NCBI RefSeq assembly: GCF_000424625.1
Contig: NZ_AUKG01000001.1
Location: forward strand, 1,550,001 to 1,614,000
Reading direction: 5' to 3'
DNA from: Conexibacter woesei Iso977N
GTDB lineage: Bacteria > Actinomycetota > Thermoleophilia > Solirubrobacterales > Solirubrobacteraceae
DNA length: 64,000 bases
Shown here piece by piece: positions 22,793 to 30,654 of this stretch. Positions within the stretch are counted from its first letter, which is position 1. The number at the start of each line of letters is the position of its first letter. The position numbers and the translations under genes are program-made. The notes beneath the pieces were generated by a model that saw nothing but the letters and a program-made list of their open reading frames with translations, was not told the origin of the DNA and ran no database searches.

Positions 22793-24142
22793 CTACGCAG
22801 CCTGGGGCAGGGCGTAGCCCTTGACCCGCGCCTCGAAATCGAGCTCGCGCTCGAAATCGGCGTCGGTGGTGTGCTGGAACTGGAGTCCAGAGCGCTCCAG
22901 CACACGGATGAAGGCCTCGACGAGGTCGCCGTCGAGCTGCGCGCCGGAGACCCGGCGGAGCTCCGCGATCGCCTCGGCCTGGGAGACCGGATCGCGATAC
23001 GAGTCGCGTGCGGTCATCACGTCGTAGGTGTCGGCGATCGAGATGCAGCGCGACAGAACCGGGATCTGCTCGCCGGTCAGGCCGCGCGGGTAGCCGCGGC
23101 CGTCGATGCGCTCGTGGTGGGCGAGGATGATCTCGGCCACCGGGCCGTAGCCGTTGATCCGCCGGACGAGGCGCGCGCCCTGGTAGGGGTGCGTGCGGAC
23201 GATCTTCCAATCGTCGTCGTCGAGCTTGCGGTTGGCCAGCAGGATCCGGTCCGGGAAGGCGAACTTGCCGATGTCGTGCAGCAGGCCGGCCGTGTGGACG
23301 AGCTCCTGGTCGGACTTCGAGCAGCCGACCTCCTCGGCGATCGCACGGGCGTAGCGCGCGACGGCGGCCGAGTGGCGGGCGGTCATCCGGTCGCGCAGCG
23401 ACAGCGTCTGGACCAGCGCGGCGAGGACGCCGACCTGCAGCGAGGCGAGCTGCGACGAGCGCGCCTCCAGCTGCTCGGCGCGCTCCTGGGAGAGGAGCAG
23501 CGCGCGGGTCAGGACCTGGAAGAGGAAGAGCGCGATCAGGACCGCGACCAGGGCCGGGATGCCGACCGCGTGGTAGGTCGCCGCCGCGGCGATCGTCAGC
23601 GCGCAGCCGAGGCCCTCGCTCGGCAGCAGCGGCACGAGGATCTTCGTGAACGACGTGCCCAGCGAGCGGCCGTCGGTCCAGATGTGCGGGACCGCGATCA
23701 GCAGGAAGTTGAGGATGAACACGCCGGCGAAGACGACGCCGACGCCGACCGCCTGGTCCAGGCCGTCCTCGGCGCTGAGGTTGAACGCGCGGGCGACGAG
23801 GCCGCCGAGGAGCGGGAAGACCGCGTAGGTGGACGCGTTGCCGATCAGGGCCGACGGGCGGTCCTTCAGGCGCGGGACGTCGACCGCGACGGTCAGCAGG
23901 GCGATCGCGACCGCGGGGGCCGGACCGAGCAGGACCATCGCCAGGACGATCGCGATGAACGACCCCGTGAGGCGCATCGAGGCGGTCTCGATCGCCATCG
24001 CGTCGGAGGCAACGGCGAGCACCGCCAAGAAGGCGACGAGCCCGGCGGGCTGCCAGTCGGAGGCGTGCGAGGTCAGCACGACGACGACCAGTGCGGTCGT
24101 CAACATGATGCTCTGCACGGCAACTAGGGTCCTGCGGCCCAT
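22793..24142 (-). CDS. Membrane HD-GYP cyclic-di-GMP phosphodiesterase
   Basis: 449 residues. The first ~220 residues hold about seven membrane helices, a sensor module resembling MASE-type domains. A short coiled segment (LLLSQERAEQLEARSSQLA) leads to the HD-GYP domain with RHSAAVARYARAIAEEVG, the HD pair in LLHDIGKFAFPD, and HHERIDGRGYPRGL (GYP variant intact). Expected to hydrolyse c-di-GMP in response to a membrane signal. No GGDEF protein is in the window. Divergent from the MFS gene. Confidence 0.95.
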   Translation of the reverse strand: MGRRTLVAVQSIMLTTALVVVVLTSHASDWQPAGLVAFLAVLAVASDAMAIETASMRLTGSFIAIVLAMVLLGPAPAVAIALLTVAVDVPRLKDRPSALIGNASTYAVFPLLGGLVARAFNLSAEDGLDQAVGVGVVFAGVFILNFLLIAVPHIWTDGRSLGTSFTKILVPLLPSEGLGCALTIAAAATYHAVGIPALVAVLIALFLFQVLTRALLLSQERAEQLEARSSQLASLQVGVLAALVQTLSLRDRMTARHSAAVARYARAIAEEVGCSKSDQELVHTAGLLHDIGKFAFPDRILLANRKLDDDDWKIVRTHPYQGARLVRRINGYGPVAEIILAHHERIDGRGYPRGLTGEQIPVLSRCISIADTYDVMTARDSYRDPVSQAEAIAELRRVSGAQLDGDLVEAFIRVLERSGLQFQHTTDADFERELDFEARVKGYALPQAA

Positions 24143-24216
24143 TACGCCCTGCTTATCGGCCTAGTTCGCCAAATCCTTAGTTCCGGACCGCGAAGCCTCG
24201 CCGCCGCGAAGCCGTT

Positions 24217-24222
24217 TAGATT
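24217..24222 (+). promoter_or_regulatory. -10 element TAGATT, leaderless spacing
   Basis: Seven bases before the GTG at 24230, supporting that start for the MFS transporter over TTG 24221 or GTG 24239. Confidence 0.5.
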
Positions 24223-24229
24223 GACGCCC

Positions 24230-25444
24230 GTGTCGCCGGTGAGCAGATCGTTGCGGGTCCGTGGGTTCCCGGCGCTGGCGACGTCGTACGCGATCAACGA
24301 GCTGGGCGACAACCTCGGCGTGATCGCGCTCGCGATCCTGGTGCTGAACCGCACGGGCAGCGCGCTGGCCGTGACGCTGCTGTTCGTGGCCGGGAAGTTC
24401 CTGCCCGCCCTGGCCGCGCCGGGGCTGACCGCGGGGCTGGACCACCGGCGCGTCTCGCGCGTCCTGCCGTCGCTGTACGCGCTGGAGGCCGGGGCGTTCG
24501 TGGCGCTGGCCGCGCTGGCGGGCAGGCACGCGTTCTGGCTGCCGGCGGTCGTGGCGTTCGCGTTCGCCGACGGACTGCTGGCGCTGACCGCGCGCGGGCT
24601 GTCGCGGGGTGCGATCGCCGCGGTGCTGGGCCCGGCGGGCGCGCTGCGGGACGGCAACGCGCTGATCAACGTGGTGTTCGCGGTCATGAGCGCGGCGGGG
24701 CCGGTCCTGGCGGGGTTCATCGTCCACGAGTGGGGTGTGCCGACCGCGCTGTGGCTGGACGCCGGGTCGTTCCTGGCGGTGGCGTTGCTGCTCGTCGCCT
24801 CGGCCCGGTCGCTGCCGGAGCCGGAGGTCGGGCCGCGGGAATCGTGGAGGGCGCGCGTCCGCGACGGCCTGGAGTACGTGCGCGGCCACGAGACGGTCGG
24901 GCGGCTGATCGCGGGCGAGGCGGTCGCGATCCTGTTCTTCACGCTGATCATCCCGATCGAGGTCGTCTACGCGAAGGAGACGCTGAACTCCACGTCGCTG
25001 GGCTTCGGCGTGCTGATCGCGTCGTGGGGCGTCGGGATCCTGATCGGGTCCGGGCTGTTCGCGCGGTCGCGCGGGCGTTCGCTGCGGACGCTGGTGCTGG
25101 TCTCGACCGCGGCGATCGGCGCGGGCTACGCGGTGATGGCGGTCGCGCCGGTGCTGCTGATCGCGTGCATCGGGTCGGTGCTGGGCGGGACCGGGAACGG
25201 CGTCCAGTGGGTCGCGGTGATGACCGCGCTGCAGGAGGCCGTGGAGGACGAGTACCAGGCGCGCGCCGCGGGGCTGCTGGAGAGCGCGGCGGCCGCGGTG
25301 CCGGGGATCGGCTACATCGTCGGCGGCGTGCTGACGGCGCTGGTGTCGCCGCGGCTGGCGTACGCGGTCTCGGCGGTGGGCGTGGCGGTGGTGGTCGTGC
25401 TGTGGGCGCGGCGGCCGATCGTGCCCGACCGCGTCAAGGTCTGA
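24230..25444 (+). CDS. MFS transporter
   Basis: 404 residues with about 12 membrane helices. The N-terminal half has SYAINELGDNLGVIALAIL and a loop DHRRVSRVLPSLYALE in the motif-A position; a central cytoplasmic loop follows (PEVGPRESWRARVRDGLEYV). This resembles the MFS_3/enterobactin-exporter-like group. Substrate unknown. The GTG at 24230 was chosen because TAGATT sits 7 bases before it. Confidence 0.9.
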   Translation: MSPVSRSLRVRGFPALATSYAINELGDNLGVIALAILVLNRTGSALAVTLLFVAGKFLPALAAPGLTAGLDHRRVSRVLPSLYALEAGAFVALAALAGRHAFWLPAVVAFAFADGLLALTARGLSRGAIAAVLGPAGALRDGNALINVVFAVMSAAGPVLAGFIVHEWGVPTALWLDAGSFLAVALLLVASARSLPEPEVGPRESWRARVRDGLEYVRGHETVGRLIAGEAVAILFFTLIIPIEVVYAKETLNSTSLGFGVLIASWGVGILIGSGLFARSRGRSLRTLVLVSTAAIGAGYAVMAVAPVLLIACIGSVLGGTGNGVQWVAVMTALQEAVEDEYQARAAGLLESAAAAVPGIGYIVGGVLTALVSPRLAYAVSAVGVAVVVVLWARRPIVPDRVKV

Positions 25445-25445
25445 G

Positions 25446-25451
25446 TACGCT
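25446..25451 (+). promoter_or_regulatory. -10 element TACGCT, leaderless spacing
   Basis: Seven bases before the GTG at 25459; the element begins 2 bases after the stop codon of the MFS gene. Confidence 0.45.
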
Positions 25452-25458
25452 GGGCGGC

Positions 25459-26232
25459 GTGCCCTCGCTCCTGGCCGAGCACGACGTCACGCTGATCCGG
25501 GCGGACAACCCGTCGCCGCTGACGCTGGAGGGAACCAACACGTACGTCGTGGGGCGTTCGCCCTGCTGGGTGATCGACCCGGGGCCGGACCTGGAGGCGC
25601 ACGCGGTCGCCGTCCGCTCCGAGGTGGACGCGCGCGGTGGCCTGGGCGGCGTGGCGCTGACCCACGGCCACGCCGACCACTCGGGCGCGGTGCCGCTGCT
25701 GCTCGCCGGGGCGTCGGTGCCGGTGGTCCGGGGCGCGGAGGACGGCGCGGCGGTCGGGCCGCTGGAGGCGATCGCGCTGCCCGGGCACGCGCCGGACCAC
25801 GTCTGCTTCGCGCTCGGCCCGGTCTGCTTCACGGGCGACGCGGTCCTGGGGTCCGGAAGCGTCTTCATCGCGCCCGACCCGGGGGCGATGGGGTCCTACC
25901 TCGCGGGCCTGGAGCGGTTGCGCGCGCGGCGGTTCGCGCTGCTCGCGCCCGGCCACGGGCCGCTGATCGAGGACGCCGACGCGAAGTTGTTGGAGTACTT
26001 GGAGCACCGCCGCGACCGCGAGCGCCGGCTGGTCGACGCGCTGGACGGCGGCGCGCGTTCGATCGACGCGCTGCTGGACGCCGCGTGGTCCGACGTCCCG
26101 GACGCGCTGCGGCTGCCCGCGACCGTGACGCTGTTCGCGCATCTCGACAAGCTCGCCGACGAGGGCCGCGTGCCGGCGGGCGTCGAGGATCGGCCCGAGT
26201 GGTTCTCCCAGATCGGCCGTCACGCGCACTGA
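25459..26232 (+). CDS. MBL-fold metallo-hydrolase (LACTB2/glyoxalase II-like)
   Basis: 257 residues with an intact zinc centre: LTHGHADHSGAVPLL, then LPGHAPDHVCF, FTGDAVLGSG and LLAPGHGPLIED. The C-terminal ~70 residues form a helical extension with EYLEHRRDRERRLVDAL, as in LACTB2-like members, some of which act as RNases. It could be a hydroxyacylglutathione hydrolase-like enzyme or a ribonuclease; the sequence does not separate these. Distinct from the motif-less MBL-like protein at 11339-11992. Confidence 0.93.
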   Translation: MPSLLAEHDVTLIRADNPSPLTLEGTNTYVVGRSPCWVIDPGPDLEAHAVAVRSEVDARGGLGGVALTHGHADHSGAVPLLLAGASVPVVRGAEDGAAVGPLEAIALPGHAPDHVCFALGPVCFTGDAVLGSGSVFIAPDPGAMGSYLAGLERLRARRFALLAPGHGPLIEDADAKLLEYLEHRRDRERRLVDALDGGARSIDALLDAAWSDVPDALRLPATVTLFAHLDKLADEGRVPAGVEDRPEWFSQIGRHAH

Positions 26233-26260
26233 GGCGCGGAAGGTCTACCCTGGACGCTCG

Positions 26261-26509
26261 ATGGTCGGAGACATCTACGGCATCTTCATCTGCGTCTGCT
26301 GCGTGATCGGGATCGGCTGGATCATCTACGTCATGCGCAACGGCGACAAGGACCGCCACTCCGAGGACGACGCCCGCGCCTTCTTCGACGAGCACGGCCA
26401 CTGGCCCGACGAGACGCTCGAGGACGCCCTGGCCGAACGCGCCCGCGTCGCGGCCGCCCAGGCGCCGACGGCGCCGGTCAGCCACGCGTCGTCCGACGGC
26501 GTCGTCTAG
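26261..26509 (+). CDS. Small single-pass membrane protein
   Basis: 82 residues: an N-terminal membrane helix (IYGIFICVCCVIGIGWIIYV), then a charged cytoplasmic-type region with DARAFFDEHGHWPDETLEDAL. TACCCT lies 9 bases before the ATG, so the gene is probably leaderless. The 3' end overlaps the convergent dehydrogenase by 4 bases. No family recognised. Confidence 0.75.
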   Translation: MVGDIYGIFICVCCVIGIGWIIYVMRNGDKDRHSEDDARAFFDEHGHWPDETLEDALAERARVAAAQAPTAPVSHASSDGVV

Positions 26510-27531
26510 CGCTTCAGGCGGGACTCGGCGAGCGCCATCGCCGCGGTGAGCGGCGTCGTCTGCGCCGAGCTGGCGTCGTCGAAGACGCGGCGGATGGTGT
26601 CGCCGATCTCGATCGTTCGGGTCTTCGCGCGGTCGGGGTCGTAGCCGGCGCGGTCGAACTCGACGGAGATGTTGACGATGCCGCCCGCGTTGGCGACGAA
26701 GTCCGGGGCCCAGAGGATGCCGTGCTCGCGCAGGAGGTCGGCGACGTCGGCGGAGGCGAGCTGGTTGTTGGCGGCGCCGGCGATGGCGGGGGCCTGCAGG
26801 CGCGGGACCGACTCGTGGTCGAGGACGCCGCCGAGCGCGCAGGGGACCAGGACGTCGACCGCGGCGGTCATCGCCTTGGCGGGCGTCGTCCAGCGGGCGC
26901 CGAGCTGCTCGGCCTCGGCCCTCTTGGTGGGGTCGATGTCGGCGACGACGAGCTGCGCGCCGGCCCTGGCGAGCAGCTTGGCGACGCGCAGGCCGACGTG
27001 GCCGAGGCCGACGACCGCGGCGGTCCGGCCCTTCAACGACGGTGAGTCGAAGGCGCGCTCGACGGTCGCCTCGATCGCTGCGAGGACGCCGAGCGCGGTG
27101 AACGGGCTCGGGTCGCCGGACCCGCCGGAGCGGCGCGAGAGGCCGGAGACGTGGGAGGTCTGCCTGGCGATGACGGTCATGTCCGGCGTCGAGGTCCCGA
27201 CGTCCTCGGCGGTGACGTAGGTCCCGCCGAGGCGCTCGACGGTCTCGCCGAAGTCCAGGAGCGCGGCGCGGCGGCGCCTGGCGTCCAGCGGCTCGTCGGG
27301 CTTGAGGACGATCACGCCCTTGCCGCCGCCGAGCGGGAGCCCCGCGACGGCCGACTTGTAGGTCATGCCCTCGCTGAGCCGCAGCGCGTCCCGGATCGCG
27401 AGCCGGTTGTCCTCGTAGGTCCACATCCGGCAGCCGCCGAGCGACGGCCCGCGGACCGTCGAGTGCACGGCCACGATCGTGTTCAACCCGGAGCGCGGCC
27501 CGCGCCGGACGTACAGCTCCTCATGGTCCAA
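26506..27531 (-). CDS. Glu/Leu/Phe/Val dehydrogenase
   Basis: 341 residues. NAD-dependent oxidative deaminase of branched or aromatic amino acids. Substrate-side motif GLPLGGGKGVIVLKP with the catalytic Lys; NAD fold GRTAAVVGLGHVGLRVAKLL; then VPCALGGVLDHE and APDFVANAGGIVN. The first canonical start is TTG at 27531. However, the residues just upstream in frame (IEYLATLDHEELYV) look like the conserved family N-terminus, and the frame opens at ATC 27549, exactly 6 bases after TAGGGT. The true start may therefore be an unusual AUC codon. Most likely leucine or phenylalanine dehydrogenase. Confidence 0.93.
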   Translation of the reverse strand: MDHEELYVRRGPRSGLNTIVAVHSTVRGPSLGGCRMWTYEDNRLAIRDALRLSEGMTYKSAVAGLPLGGGKGVIVLKPDEPLDARRRRAALLDFGETVERLGGTYVTAEDVGTSTPDMTVIARQTSHVSGLSRRSGGSGDPSPFTALGVLAAIEATVERAFDSPSLKGRTAAVVGLGHVGLRVAKLLARAGAQLVVADIDPTKRAEAEQLGARWTTPAKAMTAAVDVLVPCALGGVLDHESVPRLQAPAIAGAANNQLASADVADLLREHGILWAPDFVANAGGIVNISVEFDRAGYDPDRAKTRTIEIGDTIRRVFDDASSAQTTPLTAAMALAESRLKR

Positions 27532-27555
27532 TGTCGCGAGGTACTCGATCGGGCG

Positions 27556-27561
27556 ACCCTA
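27556..27561 (-). promoter_or_regulatory. -10 element TAGGGT before the amino-acid dehydrogenase
   Basis: Six bases before an ATC codon at 27549 and 24 before the first canonical start (TTG 27531). Confidence 0.4.
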
Positions 27562-27606
27562 CCGCGCCCGACCGACCCCTACATGTCCGCGCGCTGCGCC
27601 GGGCCG

Positions 27607-27634
27607 CGTCGCGCTCGTCCGTGCGAGCGCGACG
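27607..27634 (-). terminator. Hairpin after the second sigma-fusion gene
   Basis: An 11-base perfect stem (CGTCGCGCTCG/CGAGCGCGACG) with a 6-base loop, 14 bases after the stop at 27649. Confidence 0.6.
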
Positions 27635-27648
27635 TGCTGCGGGGCGGC

Positions 27649-29256
27649 TCAGCCGGCCGGCTGCGACGGGGTCGCGGCCGGCGGGGAGGAGGCGACCGGC
27701 GCTGCGCTCCCGCCGTTGCCGGTGCCCGTGCCGGACGACGTGGAGGACGTCGCGGTCGTCGTCGTGCTGGCGCTGGAGGCCTGCGTCCCGGAGGTCGTCG
27801 TGCCGGTGGCCGTCGTCGTCCCGGAGGCGGAGCCCGTCGTCGTGCCCGTGCCGCTTGCGGCCGTCGTGCCGCTCGCGTCGGTGCTCGTCCTCGTCGTCGG
27901 GTCGGCCGCCGTCGTGTCGCTGCTCGCGCCCGACCACGTCGGGGCCGTCGTCCCGCTCGCGGCGGGATCCGGCGTCGCGTCGTCCGGCGCGGTCGTGCCG
28001 CCGGTCGTCTGGTCGGCGACCGCGTTGGCGCCCGTCGAGGCGACCGCGGCGTCCCTGCCCGCCTGCAGCTTCGTGACCTGCGCGCCGACCGCGGTCTTCG
28101 CGTCGTCGCGCGCCGCCTGCCTGCTCGCCACCGCAGCGCGGCTGACCCGCACCGCCCTGACGTCTTGGAGGTCCTCGCGCCGCTGCGGCACCACGGCCAC
28201 ATGCGCGGCCGGAGCCGCCGCCGCGGCGTGCCGCGCGTGGTGCTGCTCGACCGCCGCGCCGCCGCCGACGACCGCCGCCGCCGCGACGACCGCCGCGACC
28301 TTCGTCGCCGTCGCCGCGACCACGCCGCCGCCGACGGTCGTGGCGACGCTCGCACCGCCCGCGACGACGGCTCCACTGCCCGCCGCCGCGCTCGCGCCGC
28401 CGCCACCGACCACCGCCGCGCCGCCACCGGCCGCAGCACCGGAACCTGCTCCGCCGATGCCCAAGACCTTCATCACCATCGTCAGCGGACCGGTCGGCAG
28501 CGCCAGCCCGTTGAGCGACTTGTCCAGCCCGCGCAGCGCGCCGCGGTACTCCCGGCAGCCCGCGCACTCCTTCAGGTGCCGCTTGGCGCGGCCGCTCGGC
28601 CGCACGCCGCGGTCGAACGCCGACGCGAGGTCGTCGCGGATCTCGACGCACGCGGTGTCGCGCGCCTCGATCGCCTCCACCAGACCGACGCGGGCGCGGA
28701 CCAGCAGCGACTTCACGGCGGGAACCGTGACGCCGAGCGCCGCCGCGAGGTCGTTGTAGGAGAGCCCCTCCATCTCGCGCATCAGCAGCGCGCTGCGCTG
28801 CTGCTCGGGCAGCTCGCGCACGTCGGCGATCAGCCGCCGCAGGTCCTCACGCCGCTCGGCCTCGGCCAGCAGGTCGGTCGACACGCCGCGGTTGATGTCG
28901 TAGATGTCCTCGGCCGCCGGGGCGGGGCGGCGCAGCTGGTCGATGCAGCGGTTGTGCGCGACGCGGTACAGCCACGCACGCAGCGCGACGTCGCGCCCGT
29001 CGGTCCGCAGCGCGTTGTACGCGCGCAGGAACACGTCCTGCAGGACGTCCTCCGCGTCGGACCGCGAGCCGCCGAGCATCTGGCGCGCATACGCGAACAA
29101 CCGTGCGCGGTAGCGGTCGTGGATCGTCCCGAAGGCCTCGTCGTGGCCCGCTCTGAAGAGCGCGACGAGCTGCTCATCGGTGCGCAGTCGCAGCAGGGGT
29201 CCTGCGAGCGATACGCGGCCGAGACCGACGGGATGGGCTAGCGCTGAAGCTTCCAC
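27649..29256 (-). CDS. Second ECF sigma factor fused to an anti-sigma zinc motif, membrane helix and Ser/Thr-rich tail
   Basis: 535 residues, same plan as the gene at 3374-5125. Region 2: FGTIHDRYRARLFAYARQML, AEDVLQDVFLRAYNAL, NRCIDQLRRP. Region 4: LPEQQRSALLMREMEGLSYN and AALGVTVPAVKSLLVRARV. The ZAS motif HLKECAGC follows (H227, C231, C234). A hydrophobic Ala/Val/Gly segment lies at about 315-340, then a long Ser/Thr/Gly tail ([19 protein letters not shown]). Inference: a membrane-tethered sigma factor with an extracytoplasmic stalk. The GTG at 29256 has GGAGG 9 bases upstream. An ECF-type GGAAC...CGTTAG promoter precedes it. Confidence 0.88.
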   Translation of the reverse strand: MEASALAHPVGLGRVSLAGPLLRLRTDEQLVALFRAGHDEAFGTIHDRYRARLFAYARQMLGGSRSDAEDVLQDVFLRAYNALRTDGRDVALRAWLYRVAHNRCIDQLRRPAPAAEDIYDINRGVSTDLLAEAERREDLRRLIADVRELPEQQRSALLMREMEGLSYNDLAAALGVTVPAVKSLLVRARVGLVEAIEARDTACVEIRDDLASAFDRGVRPSGRAKRHLKECAGCREYRGALRGLDKSLNGLALPTGPLTMVMKVLGIGGAGSGAAAGGGAAVVGGGGASAAAGSGAVVAGGASVATTVGGGVVAATATKVAAVVAAAAVVGGGAAVEQHHARHAAAAAPAAHVAVVPQRREDLQDVRAVRVSRAAVASRQAARDDAKTAVGAQVTKLQAGRDAAVASTGANAVADQTTGGTTAPDDATPDPAASGTTAPTWSGASSDTTAADPTTRTSTDASGTTAASGTGTTTGSASGTTTATGTTTSGTQASSASTTTTATSSTSSGTGTGNGGSAAPVASSPPAATPSQPAG

Positions 29257-29273
29257 AGTAGTTGTCCTCCGGC

Positions 29274-29283
29274 AACTCTAACG
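29274..29283 (-). promoter_or_regulatory. ECF-type -10 CGTTAGAGTT before the second sigma-fusion gene
   Basis: On the minus strand GCGGAACC is followed, 15-16 bases on, by CGTTAGAGTT, close to the ECF consensus GGAAC-N16-CGTT. Identical to the ten bases at 3306-3315. Suggests autoregulation or cross-regulation of the two sigma factors. Confidence 0.5.
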
Positions 29284-29421
29284 GGAGGGGCGACAGAAGG
29301 TTCCGCGTTTCCTCAGATCTTTCTCACGAACTGCGCGAAGTCGTTGCGAACCGCGCGCCTTCCGCAACACGTCCCTCTCTAAGGTTCCCGCCCTGACCAC
29401 GGGTATGAGAGGAACGCAGTC

Positions 29422-30603
29422 TTGACCAACGTCGTCATCAGCTCGGCCGCACGCACCGCGATCGGGTCCTACGGCAAGTCCCTCGCGGGCGTCGCGCCCA
29501 GCGACCTCGGCGCAACCGCCGCGAAGGCCGCGATCGAGCGCGCCGGGATCGCGCCGGAGCAGATCGAGCACGTCGTGTTCGGCAACGTCATCCACACCGA
29601 GACGGCCGACGCCTACATGGCGCGCGTCGTCGGGATGAAGGCGGGCGTGCCGAAGGAGACGCCGGCCTACACCGTCAACCGCCTGTGCGGGACCGGCGTC
29701 CAGGCGCTGGTGAGCGCGTGCCAGGCGATCCAGACCGGTGAGGCCGACGTGACGCTCGCGGGCGGCGCGGAGTCGATGAGCCGCGCGCCGATGTGGCTGG
29801 CCAGCGCGCGCTGGGGCTCGAAGATGGGGCCGGCGCCGATCGTCGACCCGGTCCAGGGCGCGCTGACCGACCCGTTCCACGACATCAGGATGGGCGTGAC
29901 GGCGGAGAACCTCGCCGAGCGGATGGGCATCTCGCGCGAGGAGCAGGACGCGTTCGCGGTGCTGTCGCATCAGCGCGCGAGCGCGGCGCAGGAGGCCGGC
30001 AAGTTCGACGACGAGGTCGTCGGCGTCGGCGTGAAGGTCAAGCGCGAGGTCGTGGACTTCGTGCGCGACGAGCACATCCGTCACGAGGTCGACGCGGCCG
30101 GGATGGCGAAGCTGCCGGCGATCTTCAAGCGCGAGAACGGGACGGTCACCGCCGGCAACGCGTCCGGGATGAACGACGCGGGCGCCGCGCTGGTCCTGAT
30201 GAGCGACGAGAAGGCCGCCGCGCTCGGCGCCCCGGTGCGCGCGCGGATCCTGGCGTACGCGTCGTGCGGCGTCGACCCCGAGGTGATGGGGATCGGCCCG
30301 GTCCCGGCGGTCCGCAAGGTGCTGGACCGGTCGGGCGTCTCGTTGGACGACATCGGCGTGATCGAGCTCAACGAGGCGTTCGCCGCTCAGGCGCTGGCGG
30401 TCATCAAGGACCTGGACTTGGACCCGGCGCGCGTGAACCCCAACGGCGGCGCGATCGCGCTGGGGCATCCGATCGCCGCGACCGGTGCCGCGATCACGAC
30501 GAAGTGCCTGTCGGAGATGGAGCGCGAGGGCCATCGGTACGGCCTGGTGACGCTCTGCATCGGCGGCGGGCAGGGCATCGCCATGCTGCTCGGCAGGGAC
30601 TGA
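29422..30603 (+). CDS. Acetyl-CoA C-acetyltransferase (thiolase)
   Basis: 393 residues, standard thiolase length. Active-site Cys in NRLCGTGVQALVSACQ, GGAESMSRAP, then ELNEAFAAQ, NPNGGAIALGHPIAATGA and the second Cys in LCIGGGQG. Condenses or cleaves acyl-CoAs in fatty-acid or polyhydroxyalkanoate metabolism. The start is TTG at 29422 with GAGAGG about 8 bases before it, one of the leadered genes. Divergent from the second sigma gene across 165 bases. Confidence 0.96.
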   Translation: MTNVVISSAARTAIGSYGKSLAGVAPSDLGATAAKAAIERAGIAPEQIEHVVFGNVIHTETADAYMARVVGMKAGVPKETPAYTVNRLCGTGVQALVSACQAIQTGEADVTLAGGAESMSRAPMWLASARWGSKMGPAPIVDPVQGALTDPFHDIRMGVTAENLAERMGISREEQDAFAVLSHQRASAAQEAGKFDDEVVGVGVKVKREVVDFVRDEHIRHEVDAAGMAKLPAIFKRENGTVTAGNASGMNDAGAALVLMSDEKAAALGAPVRARILAYASCGVDPEVMGIGPVPAVRKVLDRSGVSLDDIGVIELNEAFAAQALAVIKDLDLDPARVNPNGGAIALGHPIAATGAAITTKCLSEMEREGHRYGLVTLCIGGGQGIAMLLGRD

Positions 30604-30654
30604 AAGAGGCCGTGACGCCAAGGGCCGCGCGGGGCCGGTAGCCTCCGCGGCCTC

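Noticed and set aside
22540-22820. 91-codon open frame on the plus strand
   Set aside because: Unusual Cys/Phe/Arg composition, no ribosome site or start-proximal -10, overlaps the structured noncoding stretch and the HD-GYP stop; no family resemblance.
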